Below are positions 1 through 6,657 of a stretch of DNA of 13,173 nt, one piece after another (within the stretch, counting starts at the first letter, position 1; each line of letters starts with the position of its first letter). The position numbers and the translations under genes are program-made. The notes beneath the pieces are model-generated. The model was not told where the DNA came from and did no database searches. It was given only the letters and a program-made list of their open reading frames with translations. The DNA comes from Candidatus Atribacter alterifermentans. GTDB lineage: Bacteria > Atribacterota > Atribacteria > Atribacterales > Atribacteraceae. The stretch covers positions 1 to 13,173 of the forward strand of contig JAAYUP010000186.1 in NCBI GenBank assembly GCA_012517635.1, in the 5' to 3' direction.

Positions 1-1
1 A

Positions 2-1072
2 ATTGACCATAACGCCCCAAGCCCGCTGGAAGCGGTATCGCAGCTCCATGATACCATGAGAAAGTTTGCCGAAAATCACGGGTTAACGATTTATGAAATC
101 GGATGCGGGGTATGTCATGAAATCATGGTTGCCAAAGGTTTAGTCGTTCCAGGCGATTTAGTGATCGGAGCCGATTCGCACACCTGTACCTATGGAGCCA
201 TCGGAGCATTTTCAACTGGAGTAGGGAGTACCGAGTTAGCGGCAGCAATGATATCAGGTCAACTTTGGTTCAAAGTTCCTGAAACTATCCTCATTCGCCT
301 CAATGGAACTCTTTTACCTGGGGTCTATTCTAAAGATGTGATTCTGTACCTTGCTTCTCAGATTGGTGCTGATGGAGCAACTTATCAAGCGATTGAATTT
401 ACTGGTCCAGTCATCGATCGGTTTTCAGTTGAAGAACGATTAACTATTTCGAACATGGCAGTTGAATTCGGAGCTAAGACGGGTTTAATAGCACCTGATG
501 AAAAAACCATACACTGGGTGAAACAAAAAACGTCCAAAACTTTTGAACCGATTTACCCTGACCCAGATGCTACCTATGTAAAAGCATTGACCTATGACTG
601 TTCGACGCTAGTCCCTCAAATTGCTCTCCCTCATCGAGTTGATACGGTCACATCAATCGATTCTTTAGGGGAGGTTTTCATCCAAGAAGCCTATTTAGGA
701 ACCTGTACCAATGGCCGAAGTGTCGACATTGAGGCTGCTGCCAGCATCCTTCGAGATAAAAAAGTCCACCCAAAGGTTCGTCTAATCGTTGCTCCAGCTT
801 CAAAAGAAATACTTTTAGAGGCAATTGAGAAAGGATGGGTGGAGACTATCATCAAAGCAGGAGGGGTATTGGTGACCCCTGGTTGCGGTCCGTGTGTTGG
901 AACCCATCAAGGTATTCCAGGAGATGGTTGGAACGTTATCTCCACGGCGAATCGGAATTTTAAAGGGCGCATGGGAAATAACAAAGCATTTATATATTTG
1001 GCTTCTCCCGCTACCGTTGCTGCCTCGGCCTTAGAGGGAAAAATAACCGATCCGAGAAAATATTTGAGGTGA
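2..1072 (+). CDS. leuC: Aconitase-family hydro-lyase large subunit, LeuC/HacA type (5' partial)
   Basis: Large catalytic subunit of a 3-isopropylmalate dehydratase-type isomerase, which binds a [4Fe-4S] cluster and works with the small subunit encoded next. The reading frame is open from base 2 and already matches the family there (IDHNAPSPLEAV), so the ATG at 56 is internal and the true start lies left of the window. About 356 residues are visible, against roughly 415-420 for the archaeal/short LeuC type, so some 60 N-terminal residues are missing. Visible motifs are GADSHTCTYGAIGAFSTGVGS and the three cluster cysteines: GTCTNG (codon at 704) and PGCGPC (codons at 884 and 893). The family includes isopropylmalate, homoaconitate and dimethylmalate dehydratases. 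The sequence alone does not settle the substrate, and no leuA or leuB is in the window to support leucine synthesis. The stop precedes the small-subunit start by 5 bases. Confidence 0.88.
   Translation: MDHNAPSPLEAVSQLHDTMRKFAENHGLTIYEIGCGVCHEIMVAKGLVVPGDLVIGADSHTCTYGAIGAFSTGVGSTELAAAMISGQLWFKVPETILIRLNGTLLPGVYSKDVILYLASQIGADGATYQAIEFTGPVIDRFSVEERLTISNMAVEFGAKTGLIAPDEKTIHWVKQKTSKTFEPIYPDPDATYVKALTYDCSTLVPQIALPHRVDTVTSIDSLGEVFIQEAYLGTCTNGRSVDIEAAASILRDKKVHPKVRLIVAPASKEILLEAIEKGWVETIIKAGGVLVTPGCGPCVGTHQGIPGDGWNVISTANRNFKGRMGNNKAFIYLASPATVAASALEGKITDPRKYLR
1066..1072 (+). promoter_or_regulatory. Ribosome binding site deciding the small-subunit start
   Basis: GAGGTGA, a long match to the Shine-Dalgarno consensus, lies 5 bases before the ATG at 1078. 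It overlaps the upstream stop codon (1070-1072). The GTG at 1069 lies inside this site and so cannot be the start it serves. Confidence 0.7.
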
Positions 1073-1077
1073 ATGCC

Positions 1078-1593
1078 ATGATACTCAAAGGAAATGCCCA
1101 CGTTTTCGGAGATGATATCAATACCGATTATATCATTTCTGGGAAATATAAATTTAAAACACTTGATATGAACGAATTGGGAAAACATGTTATGGAAGAT
1201 ATTGACCCTCAATTTTCTCAAAAAGTGAAGGTCGGAGACTTTATTGTAGCCGGGAAGAATTTTGGTTGTGGCTCTTCCCGTGAACAAGCACCTCGAGCAT
1301 TGTTGGCGAGTGGTATAAGAGGAGTGATTGCCTCTTCTATTGCCCGTATCTTTTTTCGGAATGCTATTAATTGTGGTCTAGTAGCACTCGAATGTGATAC
1401 CAGCCGAATTCAGAGTGGTGATGAATTGGAAATAAACTTAACAACAGGAAAAATTATTGACTTAACTCAGAACTTTACCCTTCAAGCAGCTCCTCTTCCA
1501 GAAGTAATGATTCAAATTCTGAATGAAGGTGGTTTGGTTTCTTATTTTAAAAAACATGGGTCATTCCCAGAACCCGGTAAAAGCACACCGTAA
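1078..1593 (+). CDS. leuD: Aconitase-family hydro-lyase small subunit, LeuD/HacB type, unusual substrate loop
   Basis: Small swivel-domain subunit, 171 aa, of the dehydratase whose large subunit is just upstream. The start is ATG 1078 rather than GTG 1069, because GAGGTGA sits 5 bases before it and the family begins with a K-G-x-A-x-V-F-G-D-D pattern. Visible family motifs are GDDINTDYI near residue 11 and GKNFGCGSSREQAPRAL in the middle, both highly conserved in LeuD/HacB. The substrate-recognition loop after IISGKY reads KFKTLD. Well-studied isopropylmalate isomerases have YLVY-like and homoaconitases YLRT-like sequences at this place, so the substrate may be another 2-alkylmalate, for example 2,3-dimethylmalate. 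That is inference from one loop. The gene lies 11 bases upstream of glyA and is probably in the same transcript. Confidence 0.85.
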   Translation: MILKGNAHVFGDDINTDYIISGKYKFKTLDMNELGKHVMEDIDPQFSQKVKVGDFIVAGKNFGCGSSREQAPRALLASGIRGVIASSIARIFFRNAINCGLVALECDTSRIQSGDELEINLTTGKIIDLTQNFTLQAAPLPEVMIQILNEGGLVSYFKKHGSFPEPGKSTP

Positions 1594-1604
1594 AGGAGAA
1601 AAAT

Positions 1605-2861
1605 ATGTGGGAAAACTTAAGAAAGGATGATCCAGAAATATTCCAATGGGTAAAAAAAGAACTCGACCGCCAAAGAAATACTTTGGAGATGATTGCTTCA
1701 GAAAACTTTACCAGTTTAGCTGTTCTTGATGCCCAGGGATCGGTGCTCACCAATAAATATGCTGAAGGATATCCAGGAAAACGCTATTACGGCGGTTGCA
1801 TTTATGTCGATGAAGTAGAAAATATTGCTCGTCAAAGAGCTTTAGAAATTTTCGGGGCAGATCATGTCAACGTTCAACCTCACTCCGGTTCTCAGGCAAA
1901 TATGGCTGTATATATGGCTATTCTCAAACCTGGAGATACCGTTCTCGGAATGAATCTTGCTCATGGAGGTCATCTCACCCATGGAAGCTGGGTGAATTTT
2001 TCCGGAATTCTATACCGATTTATTCCCTATGGAGTTCATCCTGACACTGAAAGGATTGATTATAATGAACTAGAAAATTTAGCCATTGAACACAAACCTA
2101 AATTGATAGTAGCTGGTGCGAGTGCTTATCCCCGCTTTATCGATTTTGAAAGATTACAGGAAATCAGCAAACAGGTTGGTGCTTATCTGATGGTGGATAT
2201 GGCTCACATAGCAGGTTTGGTCGCAGCTGGCGTTCACCCTAATCCTATTCCCTATGCTGATTTTGTAACCACAACGACCCACAAAACCCTTCGTGGACCA
2301 CGGGGAGGAATGATATTTTGCCGAAAAGAATTTGCTGGAATTATTTATAAAGCTATCTTTCCTGGAACCCAGGGAGGTCCTCTTTTGCACGTCATTGCTG
2401 GTAAGGCAGTCGCCCTCAAAGAAGCACAAAGTGAAGAGTTTAAAACCTATCAAAAGCAAACAGTAAAAAATGCGACTTCACTTGCTACTTCTCTGAAAGA
2501 AAAGGAGTTTCGCTTGGTTTCTGATGGAACCGACAACCATCTCATTCTCGTTGACTTACGAGATCAAGGAATAACTGGAAAGGAAGCTGAAAAGTATTTG
2601 GACCAAGTAGGAATAACTGTGAATAAAAATGCTATTCCATTTGATCCACAAAAACCAAATACCACCAGCGGTATTCGGGTTGGTACCCCATCTTGTACTA
2701 CTCGTGGTATGAAAGAAAAAGAAATGTCGGTCATTGCTGACCTCATATATAGAACATTTCAATCAAAAAGTGATATACTGGCACTCAAGAAAATCGCCCA
2801 TGAAGTGAATCAACTATGTATCCAATTTCCTTTATATCCAGATCTTTTTGTCCCGGAATAG
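1605..2861 (+). CDS. glyA: Serine hydroxymethyltransferase
   Basis: PLP enzyme interconverting serine + THF and glycine + 5,10-methylene-THF in the cytoplasm. At 418 aa it has the normal bacterial length. Visible motifs are IASENF near residue 30, NKYAEGYPGKRYYGGC (residues about 50-65), VNVQPHSGSQAN, DMAHIAGLVA, and the PLP-lysine segment TTTTHKTLRGPRGG with the Schiff-base lysine at residue 227. An AAGGAG site at 1593-1598, overlapping the small-subunit stop, supports ATG 1605. It makes methylene-THF, the substrate or product of the MetF encoded about 8 kb downstream, so it fits the C1 theme of the window although it sits in a different transcription unit. Its pairing with the dehydratase genes is less easily explained. 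Nothing is truncated or missing. Confidence 0.97.
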   Translation: MWENLRKDDPEIFQWVKKELDRQRNTLEMIASENFTSLAVLDAQGSVLTNKYAEGYPGKRYYGGCIYVDEVENIARQRALEIFGADHVNVQPHSGSQANMAVYMAILKPGDTVLGMNLAHGGHLTHGSWVNFSGILYRFIPYGVHPDTERIDYNELENLAIEHKPKLIVAGASAYPRFIDFERLQEISKQVGAYLMVDMAHIAGLVAAGVHPNPIPYADFVTTTTHKTLRGPRGGMIFCRKEFAGIIYKAIFPGTQGGPLLHVIAGKAVALKEAQSEEFKTYQKQTVKNATSLATSLKEKEFRLVSDGTDNHLILVDLRDQGITGKEAEKYLDQVGITVNKNAIPFDPQKPNTTSGIRVGTPSCTTRGMKEKEMSVIADLIYRTFQSKSDILALKKIAHEVNQLCIQFPLYPDLFVPE

Positions 2862-2922
2862 TTGTATAAAATTTTGGTTTTCAAAGTCATGGTCAAACAA
2901 ATTAATTCCAAGATTCGCAAGC

Positions 2923-2930
2923 GAGGAGGT
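2923..2930 (+). promoter_or_regulatory. Ribosome binding site deciding the nifU-like start
   Basis: GAGGAGGT is a near-perfect Shine-Dalgarno site. It lies 8 bases before ATG 2939 and only 2 bases before the in-frame GTG 2933, which makes ATG 2939 the likely start. Confidence 0.7.
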
Positions 2931-2938
2931 TTGTGCTG

Positions 2939-3157
2939 ATGAGAGAAAAAGTCGAAAAAGCCTTAGAGAAAGTGAGAAGATATCTCCGCATGGAAGGGGG
3001 AGATGTTGAACTGATAGATATCGTCGATGGTGTAGTGAAGGTTCGACTAAAAGGAATGTGTAGCTCATGTCCAATGTCGATGATAACATTAAAAGATGGT
3101 ATTGAGCGGGTAGTTAAAGAAGAAGTTCCTGAAGTGGTATCGGTTATCCAGGATTAA
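2939..3157 (+). CDS. NifU C-terminal-domain Fe-S scaffold/carrier protein
   Basis: Small protein (72 aa) made of a single NifU C-terminal (Nfu) domain, which carries or assembles Fe-S clusters for delivery to apo-proteins. The CxxC motif is present as GMCSSCPMS (Cys41, Cys44) and is followed by the usual helix TLKDGIERVVKEEVPEV. The N-terminal helix pattern EKVEKALEKVRRYLRMEGGDVEL is also typical of the family. Single-domain Nfu proteins of this size are common in anaerobes. It follows glyA after a 77-base gap and is closed by the hairpin at 3175-3220, so it is probably the last gene of the leuC-leuD-glyA unit. A role in maturing the cluster of the aconitase-type enzyme or the many Fe-S proteins downstream is plausible but unproven. 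Confidence 0.9.
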   Translation: MREKVEKALEKVRRYLRMEGGDVELIDIVDGVVKVRLKGMCSSCPMSMITLKDGIERVVKEEVPEVVSVIQD

Positions 3158-3174
3158 TGAACCAAGTTTTTCTC

Positions 3175-3220
3175 AAAAAAAAGCGTCTGATCTGAATACC
3201 AGACGCTTTTTTTATTTTTT
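3175..3220. terminator. Bidirectional intrinsic terminator between convergent genes
   Basis: GCGTCTG (3183-3189) pairs with CAGACGC (3200-3206) around a 10-base loop. The stem is preceded by eight A (3175-3182) and followed by seven T and then a second T run. Read on either strand, the stem is followed by a U tract. It can therefore end both the nifU-side transcript and the convergent transporter transcript, whose stop codon is at 3287-3289. Confidence 0.88.
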
Positions 3221-3286
3221 TAATACTCCTCACACGATGATTTTCCTTTGGTTACTCTATGCTTACCCGGTTTCATGATTCTTTGC

Positions 3287-4063
3287 TTAATTTGCCGACT
3301 TTCCCTGAATAATCCAATAAAAAAGACTGACAAAGACAACTCCACCAATGATATTTCCTAAAGTAACCGGCAAGAGGTTTCGGAAAATCTGTTCCCAACT
3401 TAAAAGTTTTTCCACAGAAACATATCCTTGGGCGATGATACCAGCTGGCAAAAAATACATATTGGCCACGCTATGTTCATAACCCAACGCCACGAAGGTC
3501 AGAATTGGTGCTGGTATAACTATCAGCTTAGTCAGATTATTCTCTGAATAAATACAAAAGAAGACGGCTAAGCAAACTAACCAGTTACATAGAATTCCAC
3601 GACTCAAGGCAGGGAAAAAAGCAAGACTCATCTTAGCGCTGGCAATTGCATAGGCTCTTTCGGCTACAACCCCTTGTCCAGAAGCGAATAATCCAGAAGT
3701 ATGGTAAAGTCCGACTAAAAGGAGGGCGCCAAAAAAATTACCAATATAAACTATCACCCAGTTTTTTAAAATGAAAAACCAAGATGAAGTTGAATCGTAA
3801 CAACTATAAGAAAGCAAGCAATTTCCCGTAAAGAGATCGGCTTTCCCCAAAACCACAAAAATTAAGCCTACTGAGAATACCAAACCACCTAAAATTTGGC
3901 TCAACCCGTAAGAAAGCCCCGATGATGTAGTGAGTAGGGTAAAAAGTTGTGAAGCAAACCCGATATAGGCACCGGCTAAAATTGAACCAAAGAAAAGAGA
4001 TAAAAATCCTTTATGAGTCTTTCCGTTACACCACTGAATAAAGGTTACATGTTCTGTCCCCAC
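3287..4063 (-). CDS. focA: Formate/nitrite transporter family channel (FocA-like)
   Basis: Inner-membrane pentameric FNT channel, 258 aa, with about six hydrophobic segments. Family signatures seen in order: GKADLFTGN (about residues 73-81), the segment KNWVIVYIGNFFGA (100-113), RGILCNWLVCLAVF (155-168), and the EHSVANMYFLPAG signature (196-208) with the conserved pore histidine at residue 197. FNT members carry formate, nitrite or hydrosulfide; formate is the best guess because fhs lies close by. The start is a GTG with AGGAGG (4076-4071 on this strand) 7 bases upstream; an ATG two bases earlier is out of frame and soon stops. It is divergent from the corrinoid gene and convergent with the nifU-like gene, so it is monocistronic. 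Confidence 0.92.
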   Translation of the reverse strand: MGTEHVTFIQWCNGKTHKGFLSLFFGSILAGAYIGFASQLFTLLTTSSGLSYGLSQILGGLVFSVGLIFVVLGKADLFTGNCLLSYSCYDSTSSWFFILKNWVIVYIGNFFGALLLVGLYHTSGLFASGQGVVAERAYAIASAKMSLAFFPALSRGILCNWLVCLAVFFCIYSENNLTKLIVIPAPILTFVALGYEHSVANMYFLPAGIIAQGYVSVEKLLSWEQIFRNLLPVTLGNIIGGVVFVSLFYWIIQGKSAN

Positions 4064-4070
4064 ATCTTTT

Positions 4071-4076
4071 CCTCCT
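4071..4076 (-). promoter_or_regulatory. Ribosome binding site of the FNT channel gene
   Basis: AGGAGG on the minus strand lies 7 bases before the GTG start at 4063. It confirms the GTG choice over a nearby out-of-frame ATG. Confidence 0.7.
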
Positions 4077-4119
4077 TTTCAGAAATATTGATACTTAAAC
4101 TAATTACTTAAATAGATAA

Positions 4120-4125
4120 TATAAT
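4120..4125 (+). promoter_or_regulatory. Possible -10 box for the corrinoid protein gene
   Basis: A perfect TATAAT hexamer lies 88 bases before the corrinoid-protein ATG. The only upstream partner near the right place is a poor one (TTAAAC, 4095-4100, spacer 19). Many T/A hexamers occur by chance in this AT-rich gap, so this is a weak call. Confidence 0.25.
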
Positions 4126-4149
4126 AGGTTATTAAATTTTTAAAGATAA

Positions 4150-4179
4150 ATTATAGATTTTTATTTATCTTTTTGTTAA
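4150..4179 (-). promoter_or_regulatory. Sigma-70-type promoter for the FNT channel gene
   Basis: On the minus strand TTAACA (4179-4174, five of six bases of the -35 consensus) is followed after 18 bases by TATAAT (4155-4150, a perfect -10 box). Transcription would start near 4143 and give a leader of about 80 bases before the GTG at 4063. The 150-base divergent gap (4064-4213) holds this and the start signals of the corrinoid gene; I see no other structure in it. Confidence 0.5.
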
Positions 4180-4213
4180 AATATGCACATTATCTTATGA
4201 GGGAGGGTCATTC

Positions 4214-4855
4214 ATGGCGGAAGTATTAGAACAACTTGCGAAAGAATTATTTGCTGGGAATGCGAAAGGTGTAGCCGAGCTGACTAACAAAGCTTTAGCA
4301 GAAGGTCTTAAACCTTCTGAAGTTTTGAACGATGGTCTTATTAAGGGAATGAATGAAGTTGGTGTAAAATTTAAAGCCAATGAAATTTATGTTCCCGAAG
4401 TATTGATTGCTGCTCGTGCTATGAAAGCCGGTATGGAAATTTTAAAACCAAAATTAATCGAAAGTGGAGTTGAACCAGTAGCAAAAATGATCATTGGTAC
4501 GGTAAAAGGAGACCTCCATGATATCGGTAAAAATTTAGTCGCTATGATGATGGAAGGAGCTGGTTTCGAAATCATCGATCTTGGTATTGATGTCCCGGCC
4601 GAAAAGTTTATCCAAGCAGTAAAAGAGATCAATCCTCAAGTTGTCGGTATGTCAGCCTTATTAACCACCACCATGGTTCAAATCAAAGAAAATATTAAGG
4701 CTTTCCAGGATGCTGGAGTAAGAAATAATGTAAAAGTATTAATTGGAGGAGCTCCAGTGACTCAGAAATTTACTGATGAGGTCGGTGCAGATGGCTATGC
4801 ACCTGATGCTGCATCAGCTGTTGACAAAGACAAAGAACTTTTAGGTATTGCCTAA
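4214..4855 (+). CDS. Methyltransferase corrinoid (B12-binding) protein, MtbC/MttC type
   Basis: Cytoplasmic corrinoid protein (213 aa) that shuttles methyl groups between a substrate methyltransferase and an acceptor such as THF. It has the normal two-domain layout: an N-terminal helical cap (about residues 1-88) and a Rossmann-like B12 domain (about 89-213). The cobalt-ligand motif DxHxxG is intact as GDLHDIGKN (Asp100, His102, Gly105), and the SxL (SALL, 147-150) and GG (IGGAP, 177-181) motifs are present. A strong GAGGGAGGG site lies just before the ATG. The usual partner genes (MtbB/MttB/MtaB-type methyltransferase, methyl acceptor protein, reactivase) are absent from the window. It is monocistronic, with a strong terminator directly after the stop. 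The neighbouring folate genes suggest THF as acceptor, but this is inference. Confidence 0.93.
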   Translation: MAEVLEQLAKELFAGNAKGVAELTNKALAEGLKPSEVLNDGLIKGMNEVGVKFKANEIYVPEVLIAARAMKAGMEILKPKLIESGVEPVAKMIIGTVKGDLHDIGKNLVAMMMEGAGFEIIDLGIDVPAEKFIQAVKEINPQVVGMSALLTTTMVQIKENIKAFQDAGVRNNVKVLIGGAPVTQKFTDEVGADGYAPDAASAVDKDKELLGIA

Positions 4856-4883
4856 AAAAAGGGTGGATTACCACCCTTTTTTT
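4854..4883 (+). terminator. Intrinsic terminator of the corrinoid protein gene
   Basis: GGGTGG (4861-4866), loop ATTA, CCACCC (4871-4876), then seven T. Seven A before the stem can extend the pairing. The stop codon TAA (4853-4855) merges into the A run. It separates the corrinoid gene from fhs, so fhs needs its own promoter in the very AT-rich gap 4884-4962, where I see only weak candidates (for example TTGATT at 4888). Confidence 0.92.
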
Positions 4884-4962
4884 AATCTTGATTTAATTAA
4901 TTATTTTATTTAATAAATAATTCAAATATTTTATTAATTTTTTTAAAAGGGGGATTACAGTT

Positions 4963-6657
4963 ATGATGAGCGATCTTGAAATCGCCCAACGTTCAACGAT
5001 GAAACCAATTTCAGAAATTGCAACTGGAATTGGCTTAAACGATGATGATTATGAACTCTTTGGAAAATATAAAGCTAAAATCTCTCTGAATGTCCTAAAC
5101 AAATTTCACGATCAACCTTTAGGAAAATATATTGATGTGACAGCTATTACACCAACTCCATTGGGAGAAGGAAAAACGGTTACGACCATTGGATTAGCCA
5201 TGGGTTTAAATGCCATTGGGAAAAAGAACATCGTCTGCATTCGGCAACCTTCTCTTGGACCAGTTTTTGGAATTAAAGGGGGAGCCGCTGGAGGCGGTTA
5301 CTCCCAAGTTGTTCCTATGGAAGATTTAAATCTCCACCTAACCGGAGATACTCATGCTGTATCTTTGGCTCATAATCTTCTTGCCGCTTTTATCGATAAC
5401 CATCTTCATCATGGTAACGAGTTGGATATTGATCCATACACGATAAGCTGGCCACGGGTTGTTGATGTGAGTGACCGATCACTTCGTAAAATTATCATTG
5501 GCTTAGGTGGAAAAGAAAACGGAGTCCCTCGAGAATCTGGCTTCGATATTTCAGTTGCTTCAGAAGTTATGGCCATTTTAGCCTTGACGACCGATTTATT
5601 GGATATTCGAAAACGATTGGGACGCATTGTAATCGGTTATAACAAAAAGAAACAACCAATTACCGCGGAAGATTTGAAATGTGCTGGTTCAATGGCAGTT
5701 TTAATGAAAGACGCTATTAAGCCTAATCTTCTCCAAACATTAGAAAATACTCCATGTCTGGTTCACGCTGGTCCCTTTGCTAACATCGCTCATGGGAATA
5801 GTTCTATTATAGCCGACCAAATCGCTCTTCGTTTAACCGATTATGTTATAACTGAGAGTGGTTTTGGTGCTGATTGTGGTATGGAAAAGTTTATGGATAT
5901 TAAATGTCGTTATAGTGGACTCAAACCGAATTGCGTTGTTATGGTGTGCTCTATTCGAGCTTTAAAAATGCACAGTGGAAAATATAAAGTCGTACCTGGA
6001 AAACCACTCGATCCTGGTTTAGCTCAAGAAGATATTGAAGCTGTTACCAAAGGCTCAGAAAATTTAATTAAACAGATCGAAAATGCCCGATACTTCGGAA
6101 TTCCGGTAATCGTCGCTATTAATGCCTTTACCTCCGATACTCCAAAAGAAATTGAAACCGTCAGAAAAATTTCCATAGAAAATGGTGCCTTTGATGCTGT
6201 TGTTTCCGAAGTATGGGCAAAGGGTGGAGAGGGAGGAAAAGATTTAGCCCATGCAGTTGTTCGGGCTTGCGAAAATGGTGGGAACTTTCAATTCCTTTAT
6301 CCACTTGATATCCCAATCAAAGACAAAATTCATACCATTGCGACTAAAATCTATGGTGCCGATGAAGTGGTTTATGAAAATGAGGCTGAGAAAAAAATTA
6401 AATTGTTCACTGAAATGGGATGGGATACTCTTCCAATTTGCATGGCAAAAACTCATCTTTCACTATCCCATGATCCTAAATTGTTAGGTCGTCCGAGGGG
6501 TTTCAAATTACCAATCCGCGATATTCGACCTTCTATTGGTGCTGGTTTCCTTTATCCGCTTTGTGGTGAGATGAGAACCATGCCTGGCCTTCCTTCCAAA
6601 CCTGCAGGAAATACAGTCGATTTCGATGAAGATGGAAATGTAGTGGGGCTTTTCTAA
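4963..6657 (+). CDS. fhs: Formate--tetrahydrofolate ligase
   Basis: Cytoplasmic enzyme that makes 10-formyl-THF from formate, THF and ATP, and can run in reverse to make ATP and formate. At 564 aa it has the normal length. Family motifs in order: N-terminal SDLEIAQRSTMKPISEIA, the P-loop-like TPLGEGKT (residues 65-72), the KGGAAGGGYSQVVPMEDLNLHLTGD block near residue 106, and a C-terminal segment rich in conserved Pro/Gly ending DGNVVGLF. The AAAGGGGG site favours ATG 4963 over the second ATG at 4966. Its stop overlaps the next start (TAATG, 6655-6659), so it is translationally coupled to the short HdrA-like gene and heads the long downstream string. No folD or fchA is in the window, so methenyl/methylene-THF steps must be encoded elsewhere. 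Confidence 0.97.
   Translation: MMSDLEIAQRSTMKPISEIATGIGLNDDDYELFGKYKAKISLNVLNKFHDQPLGKYIDVTAITPTPLGEGKTVTTIGLAMGLNAIGKKNIVCIRQPSLGPVFGIKGGAAGGGYSQVVPMEDLNLHLTGDTHAVSLAHNLLAAFIDNHLHHGNELDIDPYTISWPRVVDVSDRSLRKIIIGLGGKENGVPRESGFDISVASEVMAILALTTDLLDIRKRLGRIVIGYNKKKQPITAEDLKCAGSMAVLMKDAIKPNLLQTLENTPCLVHAGPFANIAHGNSSIIADQIALRLTDYVITESGFGADCGMEKFMDIKCRYSGLKPNCVVMVCSIRALKMHSGKYKVVPGKPLDPGLAQEDIEAVTKGSENLIKQIENARYFGIPVIVAINAFTSDTPKEIETVRKISIENGAFDAVVSEVWAKGGEGGKDLAHAVVRACENGGNFQFLYPLDIPIKDKIHTIATKIYGADEVVYENEAEKKIKLFTEMGWDTLPICMAKTHLSLSHDPKLLGRPRGFKLPIRDIRPSIGAGFLYPLCGEMRTMPGLPSKPAGNTVDFDEDGNVVGLF

Noticed and set aside
56..58. ATG as the start of the leuC-type gene
   Set aside because: The frame is open to base 2 and the upstream codons already encode conserved family sequence, so the gene begins outside the window.
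1069..1071. GTG start for the small subunit gene
   Set aside because: It lies inside the Shine-Dalgarno sequence; ATG 1078 has correct spacing and the family-typical N-terminus.
907..1287. Minus-strand open frame across the leuC/leuD junction
   Set aside because: It is antisense to two clearly conserved genes, has no ribosome site I can see and no recognisable motif.
2915..2924. TCGC-AA-GCGA inverted repeat just before the nifU-like ribosome site
   Set aside because: A two-base loop cannot form a stable hairpin, so a regulatory structure is not supported.
4884..4962. AT-rich partial palindromes upstream of fhs as an operator or mobile-element scar
   Set aside because: Runs of A and T give such symmetry by chance; no clear repeat pair, target duplication or known operator is visible.
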